A stretch of 64,000 nucleotides of DNA. It comes from Corythucha ciliata. Lineage: Eukaryota > Arthropoda > Insecta > Hemiptera > Tingidae. The DNA lies in contig CM075939.1 in the NCBI GenBank assembly GCA_038030265.1, positions 19,945,253 through 20,009,252 on the forward strand, given 5' to 3'. A model generated the notes under the pieces. That model was not told where the DNA came from. It was given only the letters and a program-made list of their open reading frames with translations, and did no database searches. The position numbers were made by a program, and so were the translations under genes. This document shows positions 12,801-23,099 of this stretch, in pieces. Every line of letters begins with the position of its first letter. Position 1 is the first letter of the stretch.

Positions 12801-14873
12801 TTAAAATGTGGTTTTCGCTATAAAAATTGGCGACATTGGTTTTTTAGAGACCGAAATCCTGCTTTGGTTTTTTAGAGACCGAAATCCTCGTTTGATTTTT
12901 AGTGATCCTCACGAGAGAATATGGTTTTTTAGCATTGAACCCCGGAAGGGGTTTTTTAAGTATTGGTATCTCTCGAACGAGCGACGGTGCATGGTTCAGA
13001 CGGCGTATGGAGGGGAAAAAAAGGAAAATCCTTCGTCGCAACGCAATTGATTTATTTTCTAGACCGGTTTCGACCACCAGGGTCATCATCTGTGGACGTT
13101 TAACCACCGCTCAACCGAAGCCCGGTGCAGTGGGTTGTGATGGGTGGTACAGCGGGTCCTGTACCCATTGGTTTTCGGTTAAGACACGGCCCGACCCTGG
13201 CTGCGCCCATTTTATGGGGATGTTTTTGGAGATACTTTTGAACGGTAATTTCAATAAAATATTGTATTTAGGGCCAATTCGACGGAGTTTGGCCTGGGTG
13301 GTGATGAGAATGCTCATGAGAGCGCAAGGATTGGCCCCAAAATTCGTAATTTTAACAAACTACGTGGCTGCATCGTTTAAAAGAATTTCCAAAAATTTCC
13401 GATAAGACTTAAGAACGGCGAAATCAATTAACTCCCCAGTCGTGAGAAAGTCCATGATTTGTCACACCTTTTTACCGCCTTCCGTTTAAGGGGCCAGGGA
13501 AATGTTCCAGAGTGCCCCTGTTTGCGAATGATAAAAGGGCCTTTTGCTTCGTTTTGAAATCGAGTTCCTATGAGTTCTTACTGCACTGCATTGAATCTTT
13601 TCTCTGTATTTCGATTCTCATTAAACTTGTATAACATAATTCCTCATTGAATCCTTTCAGACGTCATAGGTATATGCAAATTAACCTCTGATCTTGTGAA
13701 TTTAACTTCTAAAACTACTCAGCGAGAATTAAAAAAGCGCGATGTGACGCTTGTTGATCAGTCACTATCGTCCGTGAGTATCTTATAACAGTTTTGAAAT
13801 TGTGTTGATTCGTAATTGATTCATTCGTCAAAATAGGTGACACTCACTCTTTGGGGAGATCAAGCCGAAACGTTCGACGGAAGCACTCAACCCGTCATTG
13901 CCATAAAAGGCGCTCGAGTCAATGAGTTCATGGGTGGGAAATCATTGGGCATGATCGGTGGATCGGCCATGCAGTTGAATCCCGACATTCCTGAAGCTCA
14001 TCGTCTCCGCGCTTGGTATGATAGCTTGGATGAAGACACTAAGTTCAATGCTATTTCCTCTAGAACAGAAGGTGGTTAGAAATTTGTTCGAATTATCGAG
14101 ACTAGCTAATGACACCCTATTCGACGTGCATTCATTTCCTCTAACAGGAGGCGGCGAGTCTAAATTCTTGCTTATAAAAGAAGCTTTGAAGGAAAAATTG
14201 GGCAGCGCCGACAAAGCCGATTATTTCAATTGCTACGCCACTCTCATGACAGTTCGCTCGGATAGATCAGTGTATAAAGCATGTCCTGCTCCTGAATGCA
14301 ATAAGAAGGTCATCGATCAAAACACCGGACAGTATATGTGTGAGAAATGCAATCGGGAGTACGACTCATTTAAGTATCGCCTCATGCTCAGTGTCAGTAC
14401 TTACTTTGTTACATTTTTCGCGCATTTTTTTGTTAAATTTTCGCGTCTAAACGCTACTATTCCTCTCTTCCAGGCGAACATTAGCGACTTCTCAGGGCAC
14501 ACGTGGATAACATTATTTCAAGATCAAGCCGAACAACTTTTGGGTGCTACCTCCGAGGAAGTCGGCCGTTGGCAGGAAGATGACACCCCTAGATACAACG
14601 AGGTTTTCTCCAAGGTGGCTTTCAAGGATCTTCAGTTTCGTCTTCGCGCCAAAATGGAGACCTACAACGTAAATACTTGACTCGATTCACATTGAGTCGT
14701 AAAACTTCTATATTATATTCAACATAAAAAATATTTGTTTCTTGGTTTTCAAACAGGATGAACAGAAATTGAAAGTGACGGCCTTTGCAGTCAAACCAGT
14801 TGATTACGCTAAACGCTGTAGCTACATAATTTCCGAAATTCGGAAAATGGCTGGAATTGAAAGCCATCATTGA
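9846..14873 (+). CDS. RPA1: replication protein A 70-kDa subunit (RPA1), complete
   Basis: Large subunit of the nuclear single-strand DNA-binding trimer used in replication, repair and recombination. Eleven exons, all phases consistent: 9846-9878, 9943-9990, 10194-10390, 10465-10610, 10668-10948, 11008-11212, 13661-13773, 13837-14071, 14148-14392, 14474-14668, 14757-14873. They sum to 604 aa, near the usual 600-620. Residues 1 to about 115 form the N-terminal OB fold (YRLLISDG-type segment [19 protein letters not shown]). After a Ser/Thr-rich linker come DBD-A ([18 protein letters not shown], from about 168), DBD-B ([15 protein letters not shown], from about 342) and DBD-C. DBD-C carries the four-cysteine zinc site C465, C470, C484, C487 ([13 protein letters not shown]...CEKC). 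The start was chosen at the ATG giving [11 protein letters not shown], the family N-terminus. Intron 6 (2.4 kb) carries transposon DNA; the others are 50-200 bp. No coding defect seen. Confidence 0.97.
11213..11969. other. RPA1 intron 6, 5' part
   Basis: Non-coding. Holds a small inverted pair GTTCGGTAG / CTACCGAAC (about 11341-11432). Nothing else recognised. Confidence 0.4.
11970..13209. mobile_element. minisatellite-carrying element in RPA1 intron 6
   Basis: Begins CAGGGGCGTAGCCAGT at 11970 and ends CCTGGCTGCGCCCA at about 13209, inverted ends of the CAGGGGCGTAGCCAG type common in hAT-like elements. The body is a degenerate array of about 30 bp (monomer near GCGAAATTGGTTTTTTAGTG AGCC) from about 12060 to 12960. 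No clear target duplication was found. The frame at 12902-13405 is not supported as a gene. Confidence 0.6.
12247..12386. mobile_element. MITE nested in the array of RPA1 intron 6
   Basis: Arms AGCGTTTTCCATTTAC and GTAAATGGAAAACGCT enclose matching inner arms (AAAGCAGTTCATTTC / GAAATGAATTGCTCT). About 140 bp, interrupting the minisatellite. Confidence 0.8.
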
Positions 14874-15002
14874 ATGGTTTAAAAGACTGTCCTTTTTATG
14901 TATAAAAAAAATGTACCATCAAGTTTTGAACATTCTCGCGCTACCTATTTTATAATAATTATTTTGTAGCCGTTTAATGTTTTGCTTGTACTTTTATAGT
15001 TA

Positions 15003-15300
15003 ATAATAATGATTAGTGGGCGCCGGGTTTCGAACCCGGCAGGCGCCAAAGCCTCCTTTGGGCTCATACGCCGTACCGTGACCCAACTGTGCGCTTCGCA
15101 CCCGTACTACGCGGGTGTTTCGGTCGGTGCGCGGTTTGTTGAACGCACAGTGCCGGGAACGCCCACACGAAGCCGAGTGTGACGTGTCACAGTAGTTCGC
15201 CGCTGCCTTAAAGTGAAATGGACAATAGCTCGATTCGAACCCAGGCCCGCTGGGTTGCGAAGCGAGTATTGTATCCATTACACCACCGAGGCGCGCTGTT
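15003..15300 (-). mobile_element. tRNA-derived SINE with 12-bp target duplication
   Basis: The 298-bp unit lies between perfect direct repeats CTTTTATAGTTA (14991-15002 and 15301-15312). On the minus strand it begins with a tRNA-like head: GGTGGTGTAATGGATACAA as A box, an anticodon-stem-like region, then GGGTTCGAATCGAG as B box. A second B-box-like motif (GGGTTCGAAACCC) lies close to the 3' end, followed by a short (TTA)n-type tail. Related pieces lie at about 17335-17456 and 18834-18876. The Pol III promoter is inferred from box similarity. Confidence 0.88.
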
Positions 15301-15312
15301 CTTTTATAGTTA

Positions 15313-15640
15313 GGGGCAATACACGACAACACCTGGGTCAAAAGGTAACCCTTATCAACAGCACCTCTTAAGCCACTTCTAAAACCTAAATTAGTACTAA
15401 AAGCTTGAATTTGTGGCAGAATTGTCCTCTGTGTAGAAGAAAACGTACAACAACAATGACAGATATGCCCCTTTTTCGCTAGTGATACACTTTTGTAGAA
15501 AACCAGGAGATTTCATTGACGACTAGTTTTGAAAAATTGAATGAAATCTGATAATTTTCTACACCACTTATCGACAAGCGAAGCAAAGGAACGGACAATG
15601 AGAGAATATTACGCTAACCCCAAATCTGTGACTAATAGGC
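15313..15640. other. intergenic, nothing recognised
   Basis: No coding frame or repeat structure identified between the SINE and the next minisatellite block. Confidence 0.35.
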
Positions 15641-17300
15641 GGCAAAATTGAGAAGGCGCGCTAATGTGCAAGTAATCTTGGGCAAGTACACGGTAAAGAG
15701 TTTTTAAAAAACGCTAATACTTAATCACGGCTAAATTAGCGGGAAAGCGATAAAAAAATCACTAATTCACTGCTAAAAATTTAGAAAGATGCTAATTCCA
15801 AGCCATAATTTAGAAAAAGCGCTAACACGCGGCTATTAAATTAGAAAAAATTCGCTCCGGCAGCTAGCGGTCGGAAAGAGTGCATTTCATTTCGTATGCG
15901 GATACCCTAAGCCGTCCCAGAAGTAATAATGTTGAGACCATGATTTGTTTCGTTAATGTTTGACCCTTCCTCGTACTGTTTGATGCCGGGTTTGTTTAAA
16001 CTGAACTTAACCCTGGAGGGGTCGCGCGGAGCCTGACAGGCTTCGAGCGTTATCGTGCTAACAAGACCACAGACTTACTTTCACCCGGGGGCACCACCCC
16101 CTCCACCTTGTTTTTTTCAAAAAATTAAAATGGGAATCAAAGGCTAGTCTAATATGGAGTATACGCACCGAATATGATGCTTCTAGAAACAACTGGTGAT
16201 TTGTGGTGATTTTTTGAACATTTCAAGCCCTATTTCCACCCCCCCCCTTCATCCTGACCGATTGGGCCCGAATGGAATACTGACCGGGGTCTTATGACTA
16301 CTGATTTTTGTGCCAAAAGCGCGTTCCGCTAAATTAAGTTCTACGAGAGTTATCGTGCTAACAAGGAAACGGCCATATATATATATATATATATATCCGG
16401 AGACCTCTGAATTCGTGTTCTAGAGGTTCTGAAACATGAAAAAAACATGACATGACCCATGTTTGCCACCATCACTACGAGACCAATAGTGCATTTTCAG
16501 AATGAAATGCACTAAAAGAACAGTGATCAACAGACTCAACTAATATATTGATAAAACGCCAACACTTTGGCGGTGTCTCATGGCAACTTTCGTGAACAAA
16601 ATTGAGAAAAAGAGCTAATTCGCGGCTGAAGTTTGCAAAATGCGCTCATTCACTGCGAAAGTGGAGGAAAATACAAATAAGCTGATCAAATCAGGAATAT
16701 AGGTATCCGATCCGATTAAAACTGAGTAATGGCAAACATTCGCGGCTAAAATTGAGCAAAAGCGGTGATTCGCAGCAAGAATTGAGGAAACCCCCTAATT
16801 CGTGCTTAAAATGGAGAAAACCTGCTGTTAATGGATCTATTTGAGAAAATCCGCTAATACGCGTTTGAAGCAGGGGAAAATCGCTGATTCCCGGCTGAAA
16901 TTGAAATTGAGAGTATCTGAACATGAGAAAAGGGCTAATTCCCGGTTAAAATGTAAAATAAGCAACCAAAATGGAGAAAAATGCTAATTCGCTGATCAAT
17001 TTGAGAAAATCCATTGCTAAAATTGTGTAAATGCGGTAATCCTCAATTAAAAACGGTAATGCGGAAAAATTGAGAAAAAACGCGGATGTATTTGTCAAAA
17101 GCCACAGAAATACGGCTGAAAGTTGGTAACGCGGTAATCTGCGGCTAAATTGATAACTATTTAGCGGCTAAAATTGAGAAAAATCACTTACTCACGTTAA
17201 AGTTGAGAATAAGTGCTAAATTCACCAAGAAAAGTTTATGGATAAAAGCCATAGGTAATTCAACGCAACGTGAAAGTTATATTCCTAGTTTAATTAGCGA
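15641..17300. repeat. ~28-bp minisatellite block (GCTAATTCGCGGCTAAAATTG type)
   Basis: Diverged monomers of about 28 bp built on GCTAATTCGCGGCTAAAATT followed by GAGAAAAA. A dispersed repeat (16010-16530) interrupts the block. The right boundary (about 17270-17335) resembles the right boundary of the smaller block ending at about 29400. Confidence 0.75.
16010..16530. repeat. dispersed repeat, copy 1
   Basis: Matches the reverse complement of 29998-30440 with shared strings such as GATGCTTCTAGAA, CTTATGACTACTGATTTTTG and AATAGTGCATTTTCAGAATG. Contains an (AT)n tract at about 16375-16396. A weaker fragment is at 52215-52250. Confidence 0.75.
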
Positions 17301-17334
17301 TTAAGGGCCACATAGTGATTTGCGCCTTGGGCGC

Positions 17335-17456
17335 CGGTAGATGTTCATCCGTCAGTGCGCCACGTACTGCAAAGGGGTATGGTGTATGAACCTCAAAATA
17401 GGATTTGGCACCACTGGAATCACACCCGGCACCTATTGAATAATAATAACACTAAA
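17335..17456 (+). mobile_element. SINE fragment, plus orientation
   Basis: Alignable to the 3' half of the SINE at 15003-15300 (TATGGTGTATGAACC, TTTGGCACC, CCCGGCACC, then AATAATAATAAC). It forms the outer part of the left arm of the following fold-back. Confidence 0.6.
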
Positions 17457-18075
17457 AACAAGCCCTATAAAAACCATTACAGGCGTGGCTATTCAAACCC
17501 CCCCCCCAATGCAATTTCGCACCTATTGATTCCCAGAACTCTCCACTTTGCGGCTGATCATCCTCAGCAGCTAAAATTTCGTGGCTATATATGTATACAT
17601 ATACCCTTGAACTTGAAATTCACGGCTATTTATCCTTGGAACCTTGAAATTTCGTGACTTTCTAGTAATGATATTTACGAACACTTCTGGAACGCCCCAA
17701 GAAACTCGTCACTCTGAAAATACGTATGCTGTCCCAAACCAATTTATGTATGATTTCGCTGACACCCCCCCCCCGCCAAAATTGTAATTTCGTGGCGAAT
17801 ATCTGCAGTAACTTACAATTTTGTGGCTATTTATCCATCAAACTCGCAATTTTACCACTGCAGATTACTCAAAACCGGAATATTTGTGCGGTTATTACTC
17901 CCGGGGAACATAATATGCAATACACCCATGAAAAATATTCAATTTCGAGGCTATATTTGCCCTTCTAAAGCATTTTCTACCTTTTATTCTCCGAGACTTA
18001 CAATTTTGTGAATAGTTAGCCCTGAAACTATATTCAATTGAGTGGCTACTATATAGTAGCCATATACTATATAGT

Positions 18076-18220
18076 AAAGCACTGTTCACACGATGCAATG
18101 TTTGAAGTTATATTGCATGCTGGTTTTTTAAAAACATATGTTCCTTGGTAGTGACCGGATGTTTTTAAAAATCCAGCATGCAATTAAGCTTCAAACATTG
18201 CATCGTGTGAACAGAACTTA
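18076..18220. mobile_element. hairpin MITE, TGCACACGATGCA family, copy 1
   Basis: Arms GTTCACACGATGCAATG... and ...CATTGCATCGTGTGAAC; loop side holds ACATATGTTCCTTGGTAGTG followed by ACCGGATG. Same family as 36701-36842 and 61796-61934. It sits at the exact centre of the fold-back. Confidence 0.8.
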
Positions 18221-18605
18221 AGTCTCGGAGAATAAAAGGTAGAAAATGCTTTAGAAGGACAAATACAGCCTCGAAATTGAATATTTTTCATGGGTGTATT
18301 AGCCGTGAAATTGCATATTATGTTCCCCGGGAGTAATAACCGCACAAATTTCCGGTTTTGAGTAATCTGCAGTGGTAAAATTGCGAGTTTGATGGATAAA
18401 TAGCCACAAAATTGTAAGTTACTGCAGATATTCGCCACGAAATTACAGTTTTGGCGGAGGGGGGGGGAGTCGCGAAATCATAATTACATAAATTGGTTTG
18501 GGACAGCATACGTATTTTCAGAGTAACGAGTTTCTTGGGGCGTTTCAGAAGTGTTCGTAAATATCATTACTAGAAAGTCACGAAATTTCAAGGTTCCAAG
18601 GATAA

Positions 18606-18674
18606 TTTTGGTCGCAAATACTTAGTACTACAAGACACTTCAGTACATGCATTTCCTCCTGAATCACCCTGTAT
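18606..18674. mobile_element. solo end of the CAGGGTGATTCAGGAGGA fold-back family
   Basis: TTTTGGTCGCAAATACTTAG...CCTGAATCACCCTGTAT is nearly identical to the right end of the complete element at 46420-46968. It is present only in the right arm of the enclosing palindrome. Confidence 0.75.
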
Positions 18675-18876
18675 AGCCACGATGCCACGAAATTGTTAGC
18701 TGCTGAGGATGATCAGCCGCAAAATGGAGAGTTCAGGCAATCAATAGGTGCGAAATTGCATTGGTGGGTGGGGGGGGGGTTGAATAGCCACGCCAGTAAT
18801 GGTTTTCATAGGGCTTGTTTTTAGTGTTATTATTATTCAATAGGTGCCGGGTGTGATTCCAGCGGTGCCAAAGCCT

Positions 18877-19449
18877 CATTCACTACCACTAGTCCGTTAC
18901 TGTTTCCTGACGGAAAGAAAAAAGGGGGTCCTTCTGCATCTCTACGACGCCACTCTTGATCCGTCTGAAGTTTCCGGTCTGTGCGACTCTTTTCGGTGCC
19001 AATTAACCAAAGACGAGTGCGCAGAAATAGAAAAAAGGACCATGGGGCAGGCTAAAAACAAGGAATGGGTTGAATTTAGGGCCGGACGACTAACAGCATC
19101 GCTGTTTAAATCCTGTTGCCGTACCTCACTCGACAAGCCTTGCTTGTCCTTGGTGAAACAAATATGCTATCCATCAACGTAGTCATTTTCTTCGAAGGCA
19201 ATGAAGTACGGGCACGACCACGAGAAATTCGCTGTGGAAGCTTTCTTCACATCCCACTGTTCCCACCATGAAGGTTAGCCATGGTAATCCCAATATTACC
19301 CTGCTTAATAAATATTCATTTCAGGTTTAAAAACTGAAGAATGTGGATTTTTCATCAATCCAAATTACGAAGGGTTCAGTGCATCTCCGGACATGCTCGT
19401 CGCGTGCGACTGTTGCGGTGAAGGAGTGCTTGAGGTGAAGTCGCGTTAA
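18877..19449 (+). pseudogene. YqaJ-type recombinase/exonuclease fragment
   Basis: Resembles the YqaJ (PD-(D/E)XK) nuclease domain found in many copies in invertebrate genomes. Visible motifs are ECAEIEKRTMGQAKNKEWVE, FRAGRLTASLFKSCC, MKYGHDHEKFAVEAFF, then after a 51-bp intron (19274-19324) CGFFINPNYEGFSASPD and GVLEVKSR. The aspartate of SPD and the E-V-K triplet are the expected catalytic residues. An in-frame TAG at 19180-19182 splits the domain. No ATG precedes it, because the upstream frame runs into the fold-back arm. It ends just after EVK at TAA 19447-19449, shorter than a full domain. A broken copy is the best reading; an error at the TAG is possible but would not repair the ends. 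Confidence 0.75.
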
Positions 19450-20250
19450 TCATGATACACATTTTTTAAGCCTTATTTGAAGTTGGGCCGAATTTTGCCG
19501 CTATTCTGCCTTTTTAAAGATTTATTTCCGGTTCTAATTACAAAAAAGAATATTTACCTGCACTAGCGAGACCCGGTGACTTCCTCCTTCGTTAAGCGTT
19601 TCGAAGTCCGAAAGAGCTCCCTATTTTCAACCAAAAATATTACTTCAACAACCTAAGTCATAGAGGCTACAAAGCCCCACGTTCATAAACATCATTTAAA
19701 CCAAAATTACCAGCATCAGTAAACGACGAAACAAAAGATCTTACTAACGAAATCTTGTTCGAAGTTTACTATGGGTAAGTTGAGAGTAAATTGCCATTTA
19801 AGAATACGGGCTGAAGTACTAAGGCCGATTTGACATAAGAAGAAGAGAAAATTGAGCATCAATTTTTAGGTTAGTTTAGGGTGGTAAACATTTTTAGGTT
19901 GGTTTCCAGGAAATATTCTTACCCAACAATTTTTCGTCGAAAGCTTCAAATCATGTTCTAGGAATAAAATGTGGTTTGAACTGTGAACGACGGATGATTT
20001 TCGGATACGCACAAGAGAGAAGAGGAAAGAGGACATTAAGAAGATGTTAGTGTTTTTGTAGAGTACATTACAGACTCAGTTCACATATACATGGCACTAG
20101 AAGTGCCAAGATCGGTGAAATTTTATACTCGTTAAAGGCTAAACAAATTATTATTATTATTATTATTAAATCTTTATACTGATTTCGGCAACAACGCCCT
20201 TATAAGTACAGCTAACAAATACTAGCACAAAGCTACTTGGTAAAGACACA
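19450..20250. other. intergenic, nothing recognised
   Basis: No coding or RNA feature found. A fragment GAATACGGGCTGA at about 19801 recalls the MITE at 2462. An (ATT)n run lies at about 20150-20168. Confidence 0.4.
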
Positions 20251-21191
20251 ATAGGGGTATTCATTCTCAAAAGTTTAACATATCGTCGGCTAAGGCGTGA
20301 TACCTCGTATGTCCAACAACCAAACTTTACAGGAGAACAAAAAATCATTTTAAAAATCCCTATTTGTAGATTAATTTCAAATTTTTGGCAATTCTCCCAT
20401 AAAAAAGTATATTGATTATCTTGAAAACAAAATTTATGATAAGCAAGTTAGGTATCTAACGAAAAATTTGATACCAAAAGCTATTTTTCGCCAAATTGTC
20501 ACTTACGAGGTATCACGCCTTAGCCGACGCGACGATATGCTACCGACAGAAACCCTGTTATAGATCGTTAAGTTTCTTATGGACCGAAAGAAGTGGTAAA
20601 TTCAGTTAACTTTCTAAACACATGTTCCTGGAACCATCTGGAAATTTGGGCCCTCAGGGTCCATTAGAAACTTGGCAAGTTACATTTCGTATTAATTAGT
20701 CCAATTTCTCCGTTTCTATAGGCCCGTTCACAAGCTCTATGTTTGCGTTGTGTAGATTCTATGCAACCAAACAAATTTATTCCCTCGCAAAATGAAGCAT
20801 TTTGATAGGTTGCAGAGACACCACACATCGGAAACATTGAGCTTGTGAACGGGCCTTAAGGGGGAGTTGTACATATGTTTCCTCAACCCCCCTTCAATCG
20901 TACCTCGCCTATTCGGCGTTACGTAAATTATCGCCGTATTTCTGCACCAATCCTGGATTTCAAGGTCTCATTGAAATCTTCAGGAAATTCCGCACAACCG
21001 TACGATAATGCTTTCCTGCTGATTGGTGCAGAAATACGGCGATAATTTACGTAATGCCGAGTAGGCGAGGTATGATTTGAGGGGGTCGAGGAAACACAAT
21101 GTGCAACTCCCCCTTAAGGACTACAAGAATCTGTTCGGAATTTAGCATAATATAACAAATACAAGATTTAGCATTTTTCATGAATACCCCT
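20251..21191. mobile_element. nested MITE complex (one host element, three insertions)
   Basis: The outer element has ends ATAGGGGTATTCAT / ATGAATACCCCTA. An uninterrupted relative of 163 bp at 44056-44218 shows how its parts join. Inserted in it are: hairpin a, 20286-20527 (ends TCGGCTAAGGCGTGATACCT and complement); hairpin b, about 20721-20855 (GGCCCGTTCACAAGCTC and complement); hairpin c, about 20856-21117 (AAGGGGGAGTTGTACAT / GTGCAACTCCCCCTT). A copy of c lies at 58447-58835. Confidence 0.85.
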
Positions 21192-21895
21192 AATAACTGA
21201 AATACAAATATCCTCCTGATGTTGCGTAAAGGGCCCCACTCACGTGCAGTTTTTCTTGAACTGTACAGTTCAAACTGACAGTCTAAACTGCACGTGAGTG
21301 GGCATTTCGTCTCAGTTAAGGTGAACTGCACAGTTAAACTGTACAGTTCTCAGTTGAACTGTCAGTTCAAACTGCACAGTTTAAACTGTCAGTTTGGACT
21401 GTTCAGTTCAGTCCCCCACACACATGCAGTTCAATTCTTCAGTTAACATAATGGATTCGAACGAGCAGGACCGTATTGCCGTTCTCGGTTTAATTTGTGC
21501 AGTTAGTCATCAAGAAAGTAACCAACCTAAAAGACGCAGGCAGTGGTGCAAGGAATGGTTGAAACGGCGGAAACAATCTTCGGATAGTAGCTTGTTAAAA
21601 GAACTGTTTGAAAAACCATTAGATTTCTTCAATTATTTCCGCATGAACGAAACAGGGGACCGAACATTGTTGTTATTAGTTTCTCCTTTTATTAAGAAGA
21701 AGGATACAATAATGAGAGCATCAATATCTCCTCATGAAAATTTAACTGCTACCTTGAGATTTCTGGCAACAGGACGTTCGTATGAGTGTCTCAAATTTTC
21801 AACAAGGATATCACCTCAATGTCTCGGAAAAATAATTCCAGAAACATGTACAGCGTTGTACAAAGTTTTGCGGAAGTATATCCAGGGGGGCCTAT

Positions 21896-22024
21896 TCTCT
21901 AACTTCGAAGCAATAGCTTTTTCGCAGTCATATGTTTATTTCATTAATTTTCTTCAAACAAATGAATGAAATAGACACATGGCTGGCGAAAAAAATATTG
22001 CTTGTTGTTAGAGAATAGGCCCCC
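21896..22024. mobile_element. MITE (GGGGCCTATTCTCTAAC ends) at exon 1 border of transposase
   Basis: Inverted ends GGGGGCCTATTCTCTAAC / GTTAGAGAATAGGCCCCC, about 129 bp. A sister copy is inserted at 37865-38001. It separates the last codon of block 1 (CAG) from the presumptive splice donor GTGTGTAT. Confidence 0.85.
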
Positions 22025-22192
22025 AGGTGTGTATATATTTTTCAAATTATGAAATGGGTGAAGAAGGAAAATTTACAATTTTTGACAAGCCTGTTCTATA
22101 AAACTAAATAACACAACTATTTTCCAACGACGAACTAGTGACTTTATTTTTATAACTGTCGTGTTACATAAATTTAAATGGATAGATACTCT

Positions 22193-22330
22193 AATGGTGA
22201 ATTTCACCACCGGGAATTAGATTCATGTTACCAAACTCTAGCATTGTTTACATAAATTGTGACGCTTTTTTAAATTAATTCCGAGTTAACGTAACTCAAA
22301 CCTTAACTATCGGTGGTGAAATCCACCATA
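22193..22330. mobile_element. MITE (TGGTGAATTTCACCACCG ends)
   Basis: Arms ATGGTGAATTTCACCACCG and CGGTGGTGAAATCCACCAT, with inner arms matching over GTTACCAAACTC / GAGTTAACGTAAC. The last bases of the window (63967-63990, TTTCACCACCGAG) may begin another copy. Confidence 0.75.
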
Positions 22331-22503
22331 AAAGTTCAGTCTTAAAACGTTTGTAAAATGTTGTCCCACATTTGTTGTTCTTTCTTGGTTTTATTTATAA
22401 ATTCGAATCGTTGAATTGAGAGAAATAGGAGGATGCTGTGTTATTTTGAGGAAGAAATGAGTATCCGGTGCCGTCATTTTGAAACTGTGAATGCGGGGTA
22501 ATA

Positions 22504-22876
22504 TTAAGAGCTTGACGAACTATTGCTCATTGACGGTGTGCTCAGATAACCCATTTCAGCCTGGAAGAGCATGTCACTAATATTTTTTTCTACAATGAGG
22601 GCCTGGCGTTTTTCTAAACCTCTCAATTTAACAGCAATGCTTTTACCTAACAGGTCATAACGGTCAAATTGTTCCTTTGGTGTTTTAAAATGGTCACGCA
22701 CTGTAGTTAGAACCTCTACTGTCAGGTCATCGCTATTTTTTTTTCTTTTATTACAACCAGTTCTTGAGTTTATGGGCTGATTTGGTTGTGTTGACACATT
22801 TTCATCGTCAGCCGATGATGTTTCATCTCCAGTAGCATTCACATTAACTTCGTTTAAATTGCTATAGCATTCCTGA
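22504..22876 (-). CDS. Harbinger second protein, C-terminal exon (BESS-like tail)
   Basis: Minus-strand exon with a good acceptor (TTTTCATTTTTCAG) before 22876 and a stop at its low-coordinate end. It encodes an acidic, Ser/Thr-rich linker, a basic patch (CNKRKKNSDD), then FDRYDLLGKSIAVKLRGLEK, RQALIVEKNISDMLFQAEMG. That tail is like those of the MADF/Myb-type DNA-binding proteins that accompany Harbinger transposases and bear BESS-like motifs. Upstream exons (the DNA-binding domain) were not found. It is antisense within the transposase intron. Function, helping the transposase bind DNA or enter the nucleus, is inferred from the family. Confidence 0.6.
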
Positions 22877-23099
22877 AAAATGAAAACTAGATTATTTAAT
22901 ACAAACAAATAAATAAACAAACAAACATTAAACTATAAATAAAATTGTAAAGCCCTTTCAACTGACGTAACTTCTGTGTTTGTTTCAGTTCCCAAGCACA
23001 TAGGAAAAATGGAAGGAAATCGCAGCTGTGTTTGAGGAAAGATGGGATTTTCCCCATTTCTTAGGTGCCATGGATGGGAAACATATTGATATTACACCC

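Larger units (their letters stand above)
17417..18872. mobile_element. 1.46-kb fold-back with SINE-derived outer arms
   Basis: Left arm 17417 to about 18080 (TTTGGCACCACTGGAATCAC onward) is the inverted complement of about 18220-18872 (GTGATTCCAGCGGTGCCAAA at its end). The arms contain degenerate units around AAATTTCGTGGCTATTTATC, related to the other minisatellites. The right arm carries an extra copy of a CACCCTGTAT-ended fragment. Small frames 17355-18509 are inside the palindrome and rejected as genes. Confidence 0.85.

Noticed and set aside
12902..13405. 167-codon plus-strand frame within RPA1 intron 6
   Set aside because: It begins inside the minisatellite array, crosses the element end, has no known motif and lies between confirmed RPA1 exons.
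15226..15300. Functional tRNA gene
   Set aside because: A and B boxes are present, but the unit is inside a 298-bp insert with target duplications and an unclear acceptor stem, so a SINE head explains it better.
15641..17300. CRISPR-like array of ~28-bp repeats
   Set aside because: Repeats are diverged and contiguous with no unique spacers, and the genome is clearly eukaryotic.
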